Shown here piece by piece: positions 38,419 to 46,661 of a stretch of 64,000 bases of DNA; the stretch's first letter is position 1; each line of letters starts with the position of its first letter. This DNA is from Psychrosphaera sp. F3M07 (lineage in GTDB: Bacteria > Pseudomonadota > Gammaproteobacteria > Enterobacterales > Alteromonadaceae): the NCBI RefSeq assembly GCF_018860345.1, contig NZ_JAHKPJ010000020.1, positions 292,550 through 356,549 on the forward strand, in the 5' to 3' direction. Both the position numbers and the translations under genes were made by a program. The notes beneath the pieces were generated by a model. That model worked only from the letters and a program-made list of their open reading frames with translations. It did no database searches and was not told the DNA's origin.

Positions 38419-38452
38419 CCTAATAATGCTCAAACATTATTAGGTTTTTTTT
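38419..38452 (+). terminator. Rho-independent terminator of gor
   Basis: CCTAATAATG-CTCAAA-CATTATTAGG is a perfect 10-bp stem followed by eight T. Confidence 0.93.
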
Positions 38453-38583
38453 ATGCCTATAATTCAACAAGATACTCATAATACATTATTGCCATATTAA
38501 GTTAGGTAGGGTTAGTATAGGTAAATGAAGCTCATCTGATGGCTTATCCACTAGGAATACACTCTATTTTAAGGAAGAAATAC

Positions 38584-39081
38584 ATGCGAATTACACTTTT
38601 ACTTTTGCTCACCCTTTTTCAAAACCAAGTTAGCGCAAAAGACTTTGATTTATCTTTAGGATTTGGCACCCCATATTTCCTACTTACCGAAGTTTCTACA
38701 GTTATCTCTGATGATTATAGAGCTTATGTAAATTACAAAATGGGACTAGATAATGGCGTTTCTATAGGTCTCGAAAAAGCAATCATAAATAATAGCCATT
38801 TAATTGGACTATTTGCAGGTGCAGTTGGCACTCAGGCTCCTGATTGCTATGAAAATGAGACTTACACAGACTTTGATGGTGCTCTTAGTGATGTCGTTAA
38901 ATGTGCTTTTGGTGTCATTGCCCAAAAGACCTTAAACGGTGTTGGTGTTTCATACAGTTACGCTAATAATGGGATAAATAACTCAGGCTTCATTATAAAA
39001 TTTGATGTTGGCACAGGAACCAATTCCTATACTGACGGTTATCAGTCATCTGCCGGAATTGCTTTAATGTATAGTTTCTAA
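38584..39081 (+). CDS. Small predicted outer-membrane barrel protein
   Basis: A 165-residue protein: signal peptide (LFQNQVSAKD), then alternating-hydrophobicity strands and a C-terminal Phe (GIALMYSF), as in small eight-stranded barrels. Two cysteines (PDCYEN and VKCAFG) may form a loop disulfide. AAGGAAG lies 6 bases before the ATG at 38584, which is preferred over the earlier in-frame ATG at 38539. Family not recognised. Confidence 0.7.
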   Translation: MRITLLLLLTLFQNQVSAKDFDLSLGFGTPYFLLTEVSTVISDDYRAYVNYKMGLDNGVSIGLEKAIINNSHLIGLFAGAVGTQAPDCYENETYTDFDGALSDVVKCAFGVIAQKTLNGVGVSYSYANNGINNSGFIIKFDVGTGTNSYTDGYQSSAGIALMYSF

Positions 39082-39151
39082 ATATTAAAATATAAGTACA
39101 TGTCTATAGGAAGTATTCGATTTTTATAGCCATCTAATTTACCTGAGAGCT

Positions 39152-39188
39152 AAAGCCTAATTATGAATAATCATCATTGGGCTTTTTT
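39152..39188 (+). terminator. Rho-independent terminator
   Basis: AAAGCCTAAT pairs with ATTGGGCTTT (one G-T pair) and runs into TTTTTT, 70 bases after the small barrel gene. Confidence 0.85.
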
Positions 39189-39291
39189 GTATATTTTAAT
39201 TAGTCGAATAATGAATTTCAGTTTGTATTAGGCAGTTCTTAAGTTTCATCTTTTAAATTAACCATCGTTTTTATATAGAGATTTAATAACG

Positions 39292-41280
39292 ATGTTTAAA
39301 ACTCAGTTGTATTTATTACGCCCATTCATTCTGTTTTCGTTGTTGTTGATATCTACTCTTTTGATTTCAAGAGTATGTTTAGGTTTATGGCAAATTGAGC
39401 GATTTAATGATGTCACTAGCTTTTTAACCTTACTATTTAATGGGTTGAGAATTGACTTGAGCATTTTAGGTTATGTTGTTCTTTTACCGGCATTGATTCA
39501 CCCTTGGCTTATACGTACTTCCTTTAAAATCAAATGGCTTAATATTCTCAAGTACAGCTTTGGCTTTATATTTATTAGCGTTATATTTTTTGAGTTGGCT
39601 ACACCGGCATTTATTAATGAATATGGTTTCCGACCAAACCGTTTGTTTATTGAATATCTACCTTACCCAAATGAAGTATTTAACATGTTAGTGAATGGTC
39701 ACTTATTTACTTTAGTTACGGTTTTAATTCTATTGTTAGTGTCGTGTAAGGCTTTTTTAATCCTATTTAATACATTCATTAGTAACCACTGTCGAGTCAA
39801 AACAATCTCTTTAAGTGCAGCTTCCATTTCATTTTTACTGTTGTTTATTACTTTATTTATCTCTGCGCGAGGTTCATTTGGACACCGACCTATTAATCCC
39901 GCTCTAGTTTATTTTTCCACAGACCCTTTGATCAACTCTTTGACACTAAACTCTACTTACAGTGTTGCACATGCATTTGCACAATTAGGAGATGAAAGGA
40001 ATGCGTCTAAATTATATGGAAAAATGGAAGATAAAAAAGTTATTCAATTGATTCAACAAGCAACAAGGTTAGACGCTCAATCTTTTACCTCTATAGAACA
40101 ACCTTCGTTTTCTCAACGCCAGGCCAGTTACCAAGGCAAACCCAAAAATCTTGTTATTATTTTAGAAGAAAGTCTTGGCGCTCAATTTGTTTCCTCTTTA
40201 GGTGGGCTAACACTGACACCTGAGATTGATAAACTCAATCAACAAGGTTGGATGTTTAAAAACTTGTATGCGACAGGGACTCGTTCAGTAAGGGGTATCG
40301 AGGCAGTAATTACTGGCTTTACGCCAACTCCGGCAAGAGCGGTTGTTAAACTTGATAAATCCCAACAAGGTTTCTTCACTATTGCTAGTTTATTAAAAGA
40401 TAATAACTACGCCACGCAGTTTATATATGGTGGTGAGAGTCATTTTGATAATATGAAAAGCTTTTTTCTAGGTAATGGCTTCACTGATATTGTTGATTTT
40501 AATGATATCGAAGATCCAAAGTTTGTGGCTTCTTGGGGAGCCAGCGATGAAGATTTATTCAACCAAGCTGACACTGAATTAACTAAGTTACATAAAGGAG
40601 ATAAACCGTTTTTTAGCCTTATTTTCACTTCAAGTAACCATGACCCATTTGAAATACCAGATAATGTTGTCACTCCTATTTCCTACAGCAACAAACAATA
40701 TGACCAGAAAGAGCAATTGCGCCATAAAGCAATTCAGTATGCTGACTTTGCGCTAGGGCGATTTATTACTAAAGCAAAAACACAAGACTATTGGCAAAAT
40801 ACTGTCTTTCTGATTGTGGCTGATCATGATGCTAGAGCTCAAGCAAGTGACTTAGTACCCATAAAAAACTTTCATATTCCCGGTGTTATTCTTAATTCTG
40901 GTAAAGCACCATTTATTGATAATCGTATCGTGAGTCAGATTGATTTAGCGCCAACCTTGTTGTCACTAATTGGTATTAATAATAATTCACCAATGTTAGG
41001 TCACGACCTCAATAATAAAAATGCATCAGGCCGCGCAATGATGCAATATGCCGACAATTTCGCTTATATGACAGGTGAGGAAGTGACCATCTTGCAACCC
41101 AACAAAGCGCCTCTAAACTTTGTTTACGATCAAGATCTTAAGACATTATCGCCAACGTCGATTAACCGTCATTTATCAGATACGGCGTTAGCACACGTTT
41201 TATGGGGAAGTTTGGCATACCAAAATGAATGGTATAGTTCAGATAACCTCACAAATACAAACTATGTAGTTACCCCCTAA
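39292..41280 (+). CDS. LTA synthase-like phosphoglycerol/phosphoethanolamine transferase
   Basis: A 662-residue membrane enzyme: about five membrane segments in the first 200 residues, then a periplasmic sulfatase-fold domain. The metal site opens with LVIILEESLGAQF; the nucleophile threonine lies in YATGTRSVRGIEAV (Thr328 or Thr330); VADHDARAQA is the later metal-ligand motif. In Gram-negatives such enzymes transfer glycerol-phosphate or ethanolamine-phosphate to periplasmic glucans or lipids (OpgB-like), not true teichoic acid. The substrate here is unknown. Confidence 0.88.
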   Translation: MFKTQLYLLRPFILFSLLLISTLLISRVCLGLWQIERFNDVTSFLTLLFNGLRIDLSILGYVVLLPALIHPWLIRTSFKIKWLNILKYSFGFIFISVIFFELATPAFINEYGFRPNRLFIEYLPYPNEVFNMLVNGHLFTLVTVLILLLVSCKAFLILFNTFISNHCRVKTISLSAASISFLLLFITLFISARGSFGHRPINPALVYFSTDPLINSLTLNSTYSVAHAFAQLGDERNASKLYGKMEDKKVIQLIQQATRLDAQSFTSIEQPSFSQRQASYQGKPKNLVIILEESLGAQFVSSLGGLTLTPEIDKLNQQGWMFKNLYATGTRSVRGIEAVITGFTPTPARAVVKLDKSQQGFFTIASLLKDNNYATQFIYGGESHFDNMKSFFLGNGFTDIVDFNDIEDPKFVASWGASDEDLFNQADTELTKLHKGDKPFFSLIFTSSNHDPFEIPDNVVTPISYSNKQYDQKEQLRHKAIQYADFALGRFITKAKTQDYWQNTVFLIVADHDARAQASDLVPIKNFHIPGVILNSGKAPFIDNRIVSQIDLAPTLLSLIGINNNSPMLGHDLNNKNASGRAMMQYADNFAYMTGEEVTILQPNKAPLNFVYDQDLKTLSPTSINRHLSDTALAHVLWGSLAYQNEWYSSDNLTNTNYVVTP

Positions 41281-41372
41281 ATAACTCTACCTTTGTAGTA
41301 ACTTGCTCTTTTATTAGTTTTTTCAAGTATTTATTGTTAACGTACCTGTTCAATTAATTGTTTGGAAAACCT

Positions 41373-41735
41373 ATGCTCATACTGTCAATTATTCTTGTCT
41401 CATTAGTGGCCATAGAACATGTTTACATTTTAATAATGGAGATGTTTTTATGGACAAAACCTAGAACATTAAAGGTGTTTGGACTAGAACAAGAATTTGC
41501 CGAACAAACTAAGTCGATGGCGGCAAATCAAGGTTTATACAATGGATTTTTAGCGGCCGGGTTAGCTTTTGGCTTGCTGCACACTAACAATGAGTTTGGA
41601 CTACAACTGCAAATGTTCTTTTTAACATGTGTATTAATTGCTGCCGTTTATGGTGGGTTAACGGTAAAACGTTCAATCTTATTTGTGCAAGGCGTACCTG
41701 CCTTTTTGGCATTGTTAAGTCTTCAGTTTATTTAA
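41373..41735 (+). CDS. DUF1304 membrane protein
   Basis: A 120-residue protein with four hydrophobic segments. The family pattern is clear: VAIEHVYILIMEMFLW near the start, ANQGLYNGFLAAGL in the middle, and AAVYGGLTVKRSILFVQGVPA. The ATG at 41373 gives the usual DUF1304 length; a TTG at 41358 would add five residues. No function is established. Confidence 0.85.
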   Translation: MLILSIILVSLVAIEHVYILIMEMFLWTKPRTLKVFGLEQEFAEQTKSMAANQGLYNGFLAAGLAFGLLHTNNEFGLQLQMFFLTCVLIAAVYGGLTVKRSILFVQGVPAFLALLSLQFI

Positions 41736-41752
41736 TTCACATGACATTTTAA

Positions 41753-41785
41753 AAGGCTACCTGTGAAGTGTAATTGGGTAGCCTT
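41753..41785 (-). terminator. Terminator of the small basic-protein gene
   Basis: AAGGCTACC and GGTAGCCTT form a 9-bp stem with a 15-base loop; on the minus strand it is followed by TTTT. The same stem sequence occurs at 9563-9584. Confidence 0.65.
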
Positions 41786-41804
41786 GATCAATTAACGAGC
41801 TAAA

Positions 41805-41921
41805 TTAACGGCCTAAGATATCTGTTGATTTTTCTTTTGATTTTTTAGCTGCTTTTTTCTCTTTTGCGGTTAACAGTGGTTTCTTTTTACTATTTTTCTT
41901 TGTATCTTGCCCTTTACTCAT
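41805..41921 (-). CDS. Small lysine-rich protein, 38 residues
   Basis: A short frame on the minus strand, ATG at 41921 to TAA at 41805, encoding a very basic peptide that starts MSKGQDTKKNSKKKPLL and ends KSTDILGR; about 15 of 38 residues are Lys. AAAGG lies about 8 bases before the ATG and a terminator follows the stop, so it is an independent unit. It resembles the short MSKGQDKKK-type proteins I recall from other gammaproteobacteria. Role unknown; charge suggests nucleic-acid contact. Confidence 0.7.
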   Translation of the reverse strand: MSKGQDTKKNSKKKPLLTAKEKKAAKKSKEKSTDILGR

Positions 41922-42105
41922 AACATTTACCTTTGATTATATGTAGATAAACCTAAAGTTAGTTGATCTAACTTGAGGGCGGAATGGCAATCTCAGACTA
42001 AGCTTGATGTTTGCTTTACTAGTATGGTCTTATTCCTCTATAACTGATAGTTATAGTTTTCATTGTTTTGACCAAGCAATCATAAATAAAAAACTAAGGG
42101 CCGTT

Positions 42106-42657
42106 TTGGAACGTAGACAGTTTTTAAAATCATCCGTTGTTACAGGCATTGCGATCACTGGCATAGGCAGTGCCGCGTTTTATTCCATTGATGAAATAGA
42201 TAAAAATACCCTTACTGTTTCTGCTGCAATAAAAACGTTAAACAACTTACCAATTCAGGCATTAGAAAGTTCGGGACAATGGAGTGTTTATCAAATATTT
42301 AGCCATTGTGCACAAAGCATTGAATTTTCAATGTCGGCCTTTCCACAACATAAGTCCCGTTTGTTCAAAAGAACCCTAGGTCATTTCGCTTTCAGAGCTT
42401 TTGAGTCAAAAGGACAGATGACCCACAGTTTAAATGAACCGATCCCAGGCGCACCGGTTATTACCGAAAGCTTTGATCCTATAATGGCACTTAACCGTTT
42501 AATACAATCACTGATTGATTTTGATAACTACCATCAGGATTTAGCACCTCATTTTGCCTATGGTGAACTAACAAAACGGGAGTATGAAATTGCTCATGTG
42601 ATGCATTTGAATAATCACCTACAAGAGATTAGGGTTAACCAATTAAATAGAACTTAA
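42106..42657 (+). CDS. DUF1569 family protein with Tat-type signal
   Basis: A 183-residue protein if started at the TTG at 42106, which has TAAGGG 5 bases before it and gives the N-terminus MERRQFLKSSVV, a good twin-arginine motif followed by a hydrophobic stretch (GIAITGIGSAAFY). Upstream in-frame ATGs at 42004/42007 would add a non-hydrophobic extension and lack ribosome-binding sites. The body (YQIFSHCAQSIEFSM, LTKREYEIAHVMHLNNHL) fits the DinB-like DUF1569. Expected in the periplasm or membrane attached; function unknown. Confidence 0.75.
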   Translation: MERRQFLKSSVVTGIAITGIGSAAFYSIDEIDKNTLTVSAAIKTLNNLPIQALESSGQWSVYQIFSHCAQSIEFSMSAFPQHKSRLFKRTLGHFAFRAFESKGQMTHSLNEPIPGAPVITESFDPIMALNRLIQSLIDFDNYHQDLAPHFAYGELTKREYEIAHVMHLNNHLQEIRVNQLNRT

Positions 42658-42755
42658 CTCTATAAGAGATTTAGTTAATTACAGCGGGTAAGTAAAGCGG
42701 TCTACTCTCAACAATTGTAAACTAGATACTATCGTCACTATGAAAATGGACAGCT

Positions 42756-43055
42756 ATGAGACATATTAATACGGTATTAACTTTTATCTTAATCATGTTA
42801 TTTTTTACTACATCGATACATGCATCACCAACAAAAAACGAATTCATTCCATGTAAAAAGTTGGCGGTGGCTAGTTTAGAACATTGTCTTAAAAATGATG
42901 ACCAACAGTGCTGGGCTATCTCTAAAAAGCGCTATGCATCATGTCGTAAAGACGTTATTCAATCCCACATTTCCGATTTCGATCGTATTAATGCAAAGAA
43001 AAATATAAAACCAAACATGTACAAAGCTATGACAAAAGATGGTCCCTTGAAATAA
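42756..43055 (+). CDS. Small secreted hypothetical protein with paired cysteines
   Basis: A 99-residue protein with signal peptide (LMLFFTTSIHASP) and four cysteines in the mature part (PCKKLA, HCLKN, QCWAI, SCRKD), spaced like a small disulfide-bonded helical hairpin. No family recognised. The same frame stays open for another 74 codons after its TAA, see the next entry. Confidence 0.6.
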   Translation: MRHINTVLTFILIMLFFTTSIHASPTKNEFIPCKKLAVASLEHCLKNDDQQCWAISKKRYASCRKDVIQSHISDFDRINAKKNIKPNMYKAMTKDGPLK

Positions 43056-43280
43056 CTTGAAGTTGGATTTACAACTTTTCCTGAACATTTTTTTCAAGCT
43101 GGAGTTAACATTATAAAACAAGAATCAAAAGACAATGCACTATTAGCAACTGGTTTATTAACTGAGTTTGCTTTTCTGCAATCTCTAATAAAGTCCAAAA
43201 CATTGTTCGTAATGTGTCTGATTGGGATTGTGATTTTTGGTGGTTTAGGGTTGTTTTTATATAAAATGGCTGGCGCTTAA
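43056..43280 (+). pseudogene. In-frame open extension with C-terminal membrane segment
   Basis: After the TAA at 43053-43055 the frame continues open to a TAA at 43278-43280. The 74 codons encode an amphipathic part (FTTFPEHFFQAGVNIIKQES) and a good membrane helix (VMCLIGIVIFGGLGLFLYK). There is no usable start codon with a ribosome-binding site before the late ATG at 43212. It may be the remnant of a longer gene cut by a stop, a separate gene with unusual start, or chance. Confidence 0.35.
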
Positions 43281-43316
43281 ATATATAATTACACAGGTTA
43301 TAGGATAAGATAAGGC

Positions 43317-43736
43317 ATGAATGTTTTTCTCATTGTAGCTGGTGTTTTAAATGCATTTGTCGCGCTATTGCATTTAGGTTGTATTTATTTTGGTGCGCCT
43401 TGGTATCGCTTTTTTGGTGCAGGGGAGAAGATGGCTACGTTGGCAGAACAAGGTAGTCTTCACCCTACAGTGATAACTAGCATAATTGTTATCCTACTTT
43501 CTATTTGGTCACTTTATGCATTTTCTGCCGCGGGTGTTATTTCCCGCTTACCATTTCTTCGTCTTGTGCTCAGCCTAATTACACTCATATATTTAGTCCG
43601 CGGTATCGCAGGTATATTCTTAATCAGTTCACCTATGGGACGTACACCTGAATTTTGGCTATGGAGTTCCATCATTTGTTTATTGTTTGGTATTATCCAT
43701 TTCATTGGTGTGAAGCAACTTTGGACAAGTTTATAA
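43317..43736 (+). CDS. Small four-helix membrane protein
   Basis: A 139-residue protein with four predicted membrane helices (about 2-22, 50-70, 78-98, 112-134) and conserved-looking polar residues at helix ends (LHLGCIYFGAPWYRFFGAG). No family I can name. It stands alone before the acetyltransferase gene. Confidence 0.65.
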   Translation: MNVFLIVAGVLNAFVALLHLGCIYFGAPWYRFFGAGEKMATLAEQGSLHPTVITSIIVILLSIWSLYAFSAAGVISRLPFLRLVLSLITLIYLVRGIAGIFLISSPMGRTPEFWLWSSIICLLFGIIHFIGVKQLWTSL

Positions 43737-43778
43737 TTTCCTAAGTTAAGATCATCCGTTTATTAAGGCAGTTAATAT

Positions 43779-44339
43779 ATGACAATAGAATTTAGATCAG
43801 CCACCACAGCTGATATCCATCAGATCCTCGCCCTTCATGCCCGTTACCAAGTTGACACTATAAATGAAGCAGATAAAGCCGATGGGTTTATCACAACGGC
43901 CTTTGATAAAACACAGCTGACCGAGTTAATTGAACAAGAACATGGGTTGTTTGTGGCCCTTAAAGGCAATGAGATTGTTGCCTATGCCATGGCTGCGTCA
44001 TGGGGCTTTTGGTCACACTGGCCAATGTTCGCCCATATGATAAAAGACTTACCTAATTTGCAATACAAAGGGTACGTATTAAGTACTGAAAACTCTTACC
44101 AATATGGTCCGGTATGTGTTGATAAAAGTGTGAGGGGACAAGGCGTATTTGAAGGCGTTTTTAGTTTTGCTTTACAAGAAATGTCAAAACGATATCCAGT
44201 TTTGGTCACTTTTATTAACAAAATAAATCCACGTTCTTTTGCTGCTCATACCAAAAAGGTCGGTTTAGATGTCATCCAACAATTTGAGTACAACAATAAC
44301 CAATATTATGAGTTAGCTTGTTTGACTAATAGAACGTAG
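43779..44339 (+). CDS. GNAT family N-acetyltransferase
   Basis: A 186-residue acetyltransferase: EFRSATTADIHQILALHARY at the start, the acetyl-CoA loop VDKSVRGQGVFEGVF (RxxGxG/A-like), and FAAHTKKVGLDVI near the end. Substrate unknown. Convergent with tmcA. Confidence 0.85.
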   Translation: MTIEFRSATTADIHQILALHARYQVDTINEADKADGFITTAFDKTQLTELIEQEHGLFVALKGNEIVAYAMAASWGFWSHWPMFAHMIKDLPNLQYKGYVLSTENSYQYGPVCVDKSVRGQGVFEGVFSFALQEMSKRYPVLVTFINKINPRSFAAHTKKVGLDVIQQFEYNNNQYYELACLTNRT

Positions 44340-44347
44340 CCATCACT

Positions 44348-46657
44348 TTAATTTATAAAACTTAACCATTCATTCCTTAATTGCTGAACTAACTGCTTTT
44401 CACCGGTTAATTTATAGTTTTGAATTAAGGTTTTGTTATCCACACCGTTAATCACTTTATCTAAGATTAACGGTGAAATTCTTTGCCCTTTACCTTCTTC
44501 ACTCATAAAACCTGACTTAACATATCGGTACATAGCCAATATGCAGGTATCTAATGACCTGTGGTGATGACAAAAACAAGCAATATCTTGCGCATCTTGC
44601 CCAGTGTACTGCTCAGTCAAATCAGCACTTTGCTGTAACATATTTAATAAACGCTCGGATAGCTCATGGCGCATGTTCAGCTTTTGCTCTACGAGTAACG
44701 TTTGCTGGAATCTGGTTGATACATCTTGTTCAAATGTCTTGCTTGGCAGATTTAACGCTTGAGTCATTAATAAGGAATATTCTCCAGTAGATGCTTCTGC
44801 TTTCAAGCCGAGCCTTACTGGGACATATTGGTTGGATAACCAAAACTTCACTAAGTTATCCGCCACGCCAAAACTAGTACAGATAAAGTCGAATCCCTGT
44901 TGTGTTATTGCTTGTTTTACTTTGTTTAATAACAAACTACCTAAACCTTGGTTTTGTAGTTCTGGATGAATAGCAATACGCACGATACGACCATACCGAT
45001 ATTCACCTGCTTGTTTAAAACCACTATGAGCAATTAAAGACTGTGGTAATAAATGTCCTTTGGGTCGTCTGCGACCTTGCCAAATTTGCTCAGCTAAATC
45101 AGGATCTATACAACCTTCTTCCGCCAATAACATAGCACCTATGATCTCCCCTTTATATTGCAAGCTAAAGACCTGCATATTGGGGCCATCAAGCATATTA
45201 CGTAAGTCGTTAGGGGTTGTACGGTAATGGGCATTTACCAACAAACCAAATAAAGAAGCTAATCTGTCATTCTGGTTAATTAACTCTATTGATGACAACA
45301 CACTAAATGAGACGTTTTCGGAATTAATCAACTTAATGTTTTTTCTATCAAACTCTGGTAGGTGCGTATTAATCATAAGTAACTGGTTAATATCAGCCTC
45401 TAAAAAATCATGTTCAGACCAACGAATTGGTTGGCTCAAAGACAAGTTTGTGATCTGGTTAAACGCTTTTGCTACTAACGGCTTAAACTTATATTCAAAT
45501 CCTCGCCCTGTTCCTTCATAACCATGAACGGTCGTGGCAAAAACCACAAACGCACACTGTGATTGTGCTGTTTTCGGTGACAATAAAGGCAATAACATCT
45601 GACTTGGAATGGCCGCAGCTTCATCAACTAATACAATATCTGCATCGGTAACCTTAACGGCGAGGTCATCCGGTCCGATGAAGGTTAACGAACCAAACTC
45701 TGTTTTAAGTGCATTATTATTAACACTGTAATTTATGTTTTTTTGTTTTAATACAGCTTCACAAAATTTAAATACACCAGATATCGATGCCAAGTGGGGC
45801 GCTGTTACTACTATATTTATTGATTTACTGTCATTTTGCTTTTTGCTTTCAGCTAAAAGAAGACCAGAAAATATACCTAAAGATGCGGATTTACCGCGCC
45901 CTCTGTCCGCTTGTATAATCAAGGCCTGTTGACTAGTAGAGCACTCGCTCCGCAGATCAAAGCTTTCAAATAACTGCTTTACAACCTGATATTGGTCATC
46001 TGTTTTACACTGATTATATTGTGGATGAGTCTTTATTCCTTCTACTTCCCCACGAACATCCGAGCCAATTTTAATGTCCCCAACATCTTCACGCCAGTTT
46101 TCAAATACATATTGGGGGTCATGTTTATCACTTTGACTTATGGTCAATACGGTTGAGGATAAGGTTAGCTGATTGATAAAGTACTGCAGATAATGATGAC
46201 TGATCTGTTCTGGTTGATAAGGTTCTACGCATAAACGGTTATATTCTGGATCTACATAATCTAACCACTGTGGTATCTCTGGGGAGATCAGAATACACAG
46301 ACCACCTAGTTTGACAGTACCTACCAATGCGCCCAGTGCATCTGGGTTTAATCCAGCATAACAGTCGTATATCAATACATCTGATTCTTGGCCGAGCATT
46401 TTTTTGTATTGTTTAATTCTAATATCGGTAATTTGATTTTGGGTCTGGCTTTGACTCTGTTCGTGATTTACTGTTTGTGAATGTCGAAGGATACCTGTGT
46501 TTAATTGTGGCTCACCAAACCTAGTTATTTGCAAAGACGGGTCTGTCGTTGATAACCAAGTTTGTATTTGTGCCTGAGCCCAACATTGTTCGCCTTTAAC
46601 CCAAAATAAACAGCGTTGTTTGTTTTGCGTTAAATGCTCAATTAGTTGGTTTAACAT
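44348..46657 (-). CDS. tmcA: tRNA(Met) cytidine acetyltransferase
   Basis: Makes N4-acetylcytidine at the wobble position of elongator tRNA-Met. It is 769 residues with an RNA-helicase module (Walker A QADRGRGKSASLG, Walker B VLVDEAAAIPSQML) followed by a GNAT domain (IAIHPELQNQGLGSLLLNK) and a C-terminal tRNA-binding part. The start is 4 bases after the uvrD stop, so the two genes are probably one transcript. Confidence 0.95.
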   Translation of the reverse strand: MLNQLIEHLTQNKQRCLFWVKGEQCWAQAQIQTWLSTTDPSLQITRFGEPQLNTGILRHSQTVNHEQSQSQTQNQITDIRIKQYKKMLGQESDVLIYDCYAGLNPDALGALVGTVKLGGLCILISPEIPQWLDYVDPEYNRLCVEPYQPEQISHHYLQYFINQLTLSSTVLTISQSDKHDPQYVFENWREDVGDIKIGSDVRGEVEGIKTHPQYNQCKTDDQYQVVKQLFESFDLRSECSTSQQALIIQADRGRGKSASLGIFSGLLLAESKKQNDSKSINIVVTAPHLASISGVFKFCEAVLKQKNINYSVNNNALKTEFGSLTFIGPDDLAVKVTDADIVLVDEAAAIPSQMLLPLLSPKTAQSQCAFVVFATTVHGYEGTGRGFEYKFKPLVAKAFNQITNLSLSQPIRWSEHDFLEADINQLLMINTHLPEFDRKNIKLINSENVSFSVLSSIELINQNDRLASLFGLLVNAHYRTTPNDLRNMLDGPNMQVFSLQYKGEIIGAMLLAEEGCIDPDLAEQIWQGRRRPKGHLLPQSLIAHSGFKQAGEYRYGRIVRIAIHPELQNQGLGSLLLNKVKQAITQQGFDFICTSFGVADNLVKFWLSNQYVPVRLGLKAEASTGEYSLLMTQALNLPSKTFEQDVSTRFQQTLLVEQKLNMRHELSERLLNMLQQSADLTEQYTGQDAQDIACFCHHHRSLDTCILAMYRYVKSGFMSEEGKGQRISPLILDKVINGVDNKTLIQNYKLTGEKQLVQQLRNEWLSFIN

Positions 46658-46661
46658 AGCG

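Noticed and set aside
42004-42105. N-terminal extension of the DUF1569 protein from an upstream ATG
   Set aside because: The extension is not conserved-looking, lacks a ribosome-binding site and would bury the twin-arginine signal; the TTG at 42106 with TAAGGG fits better.
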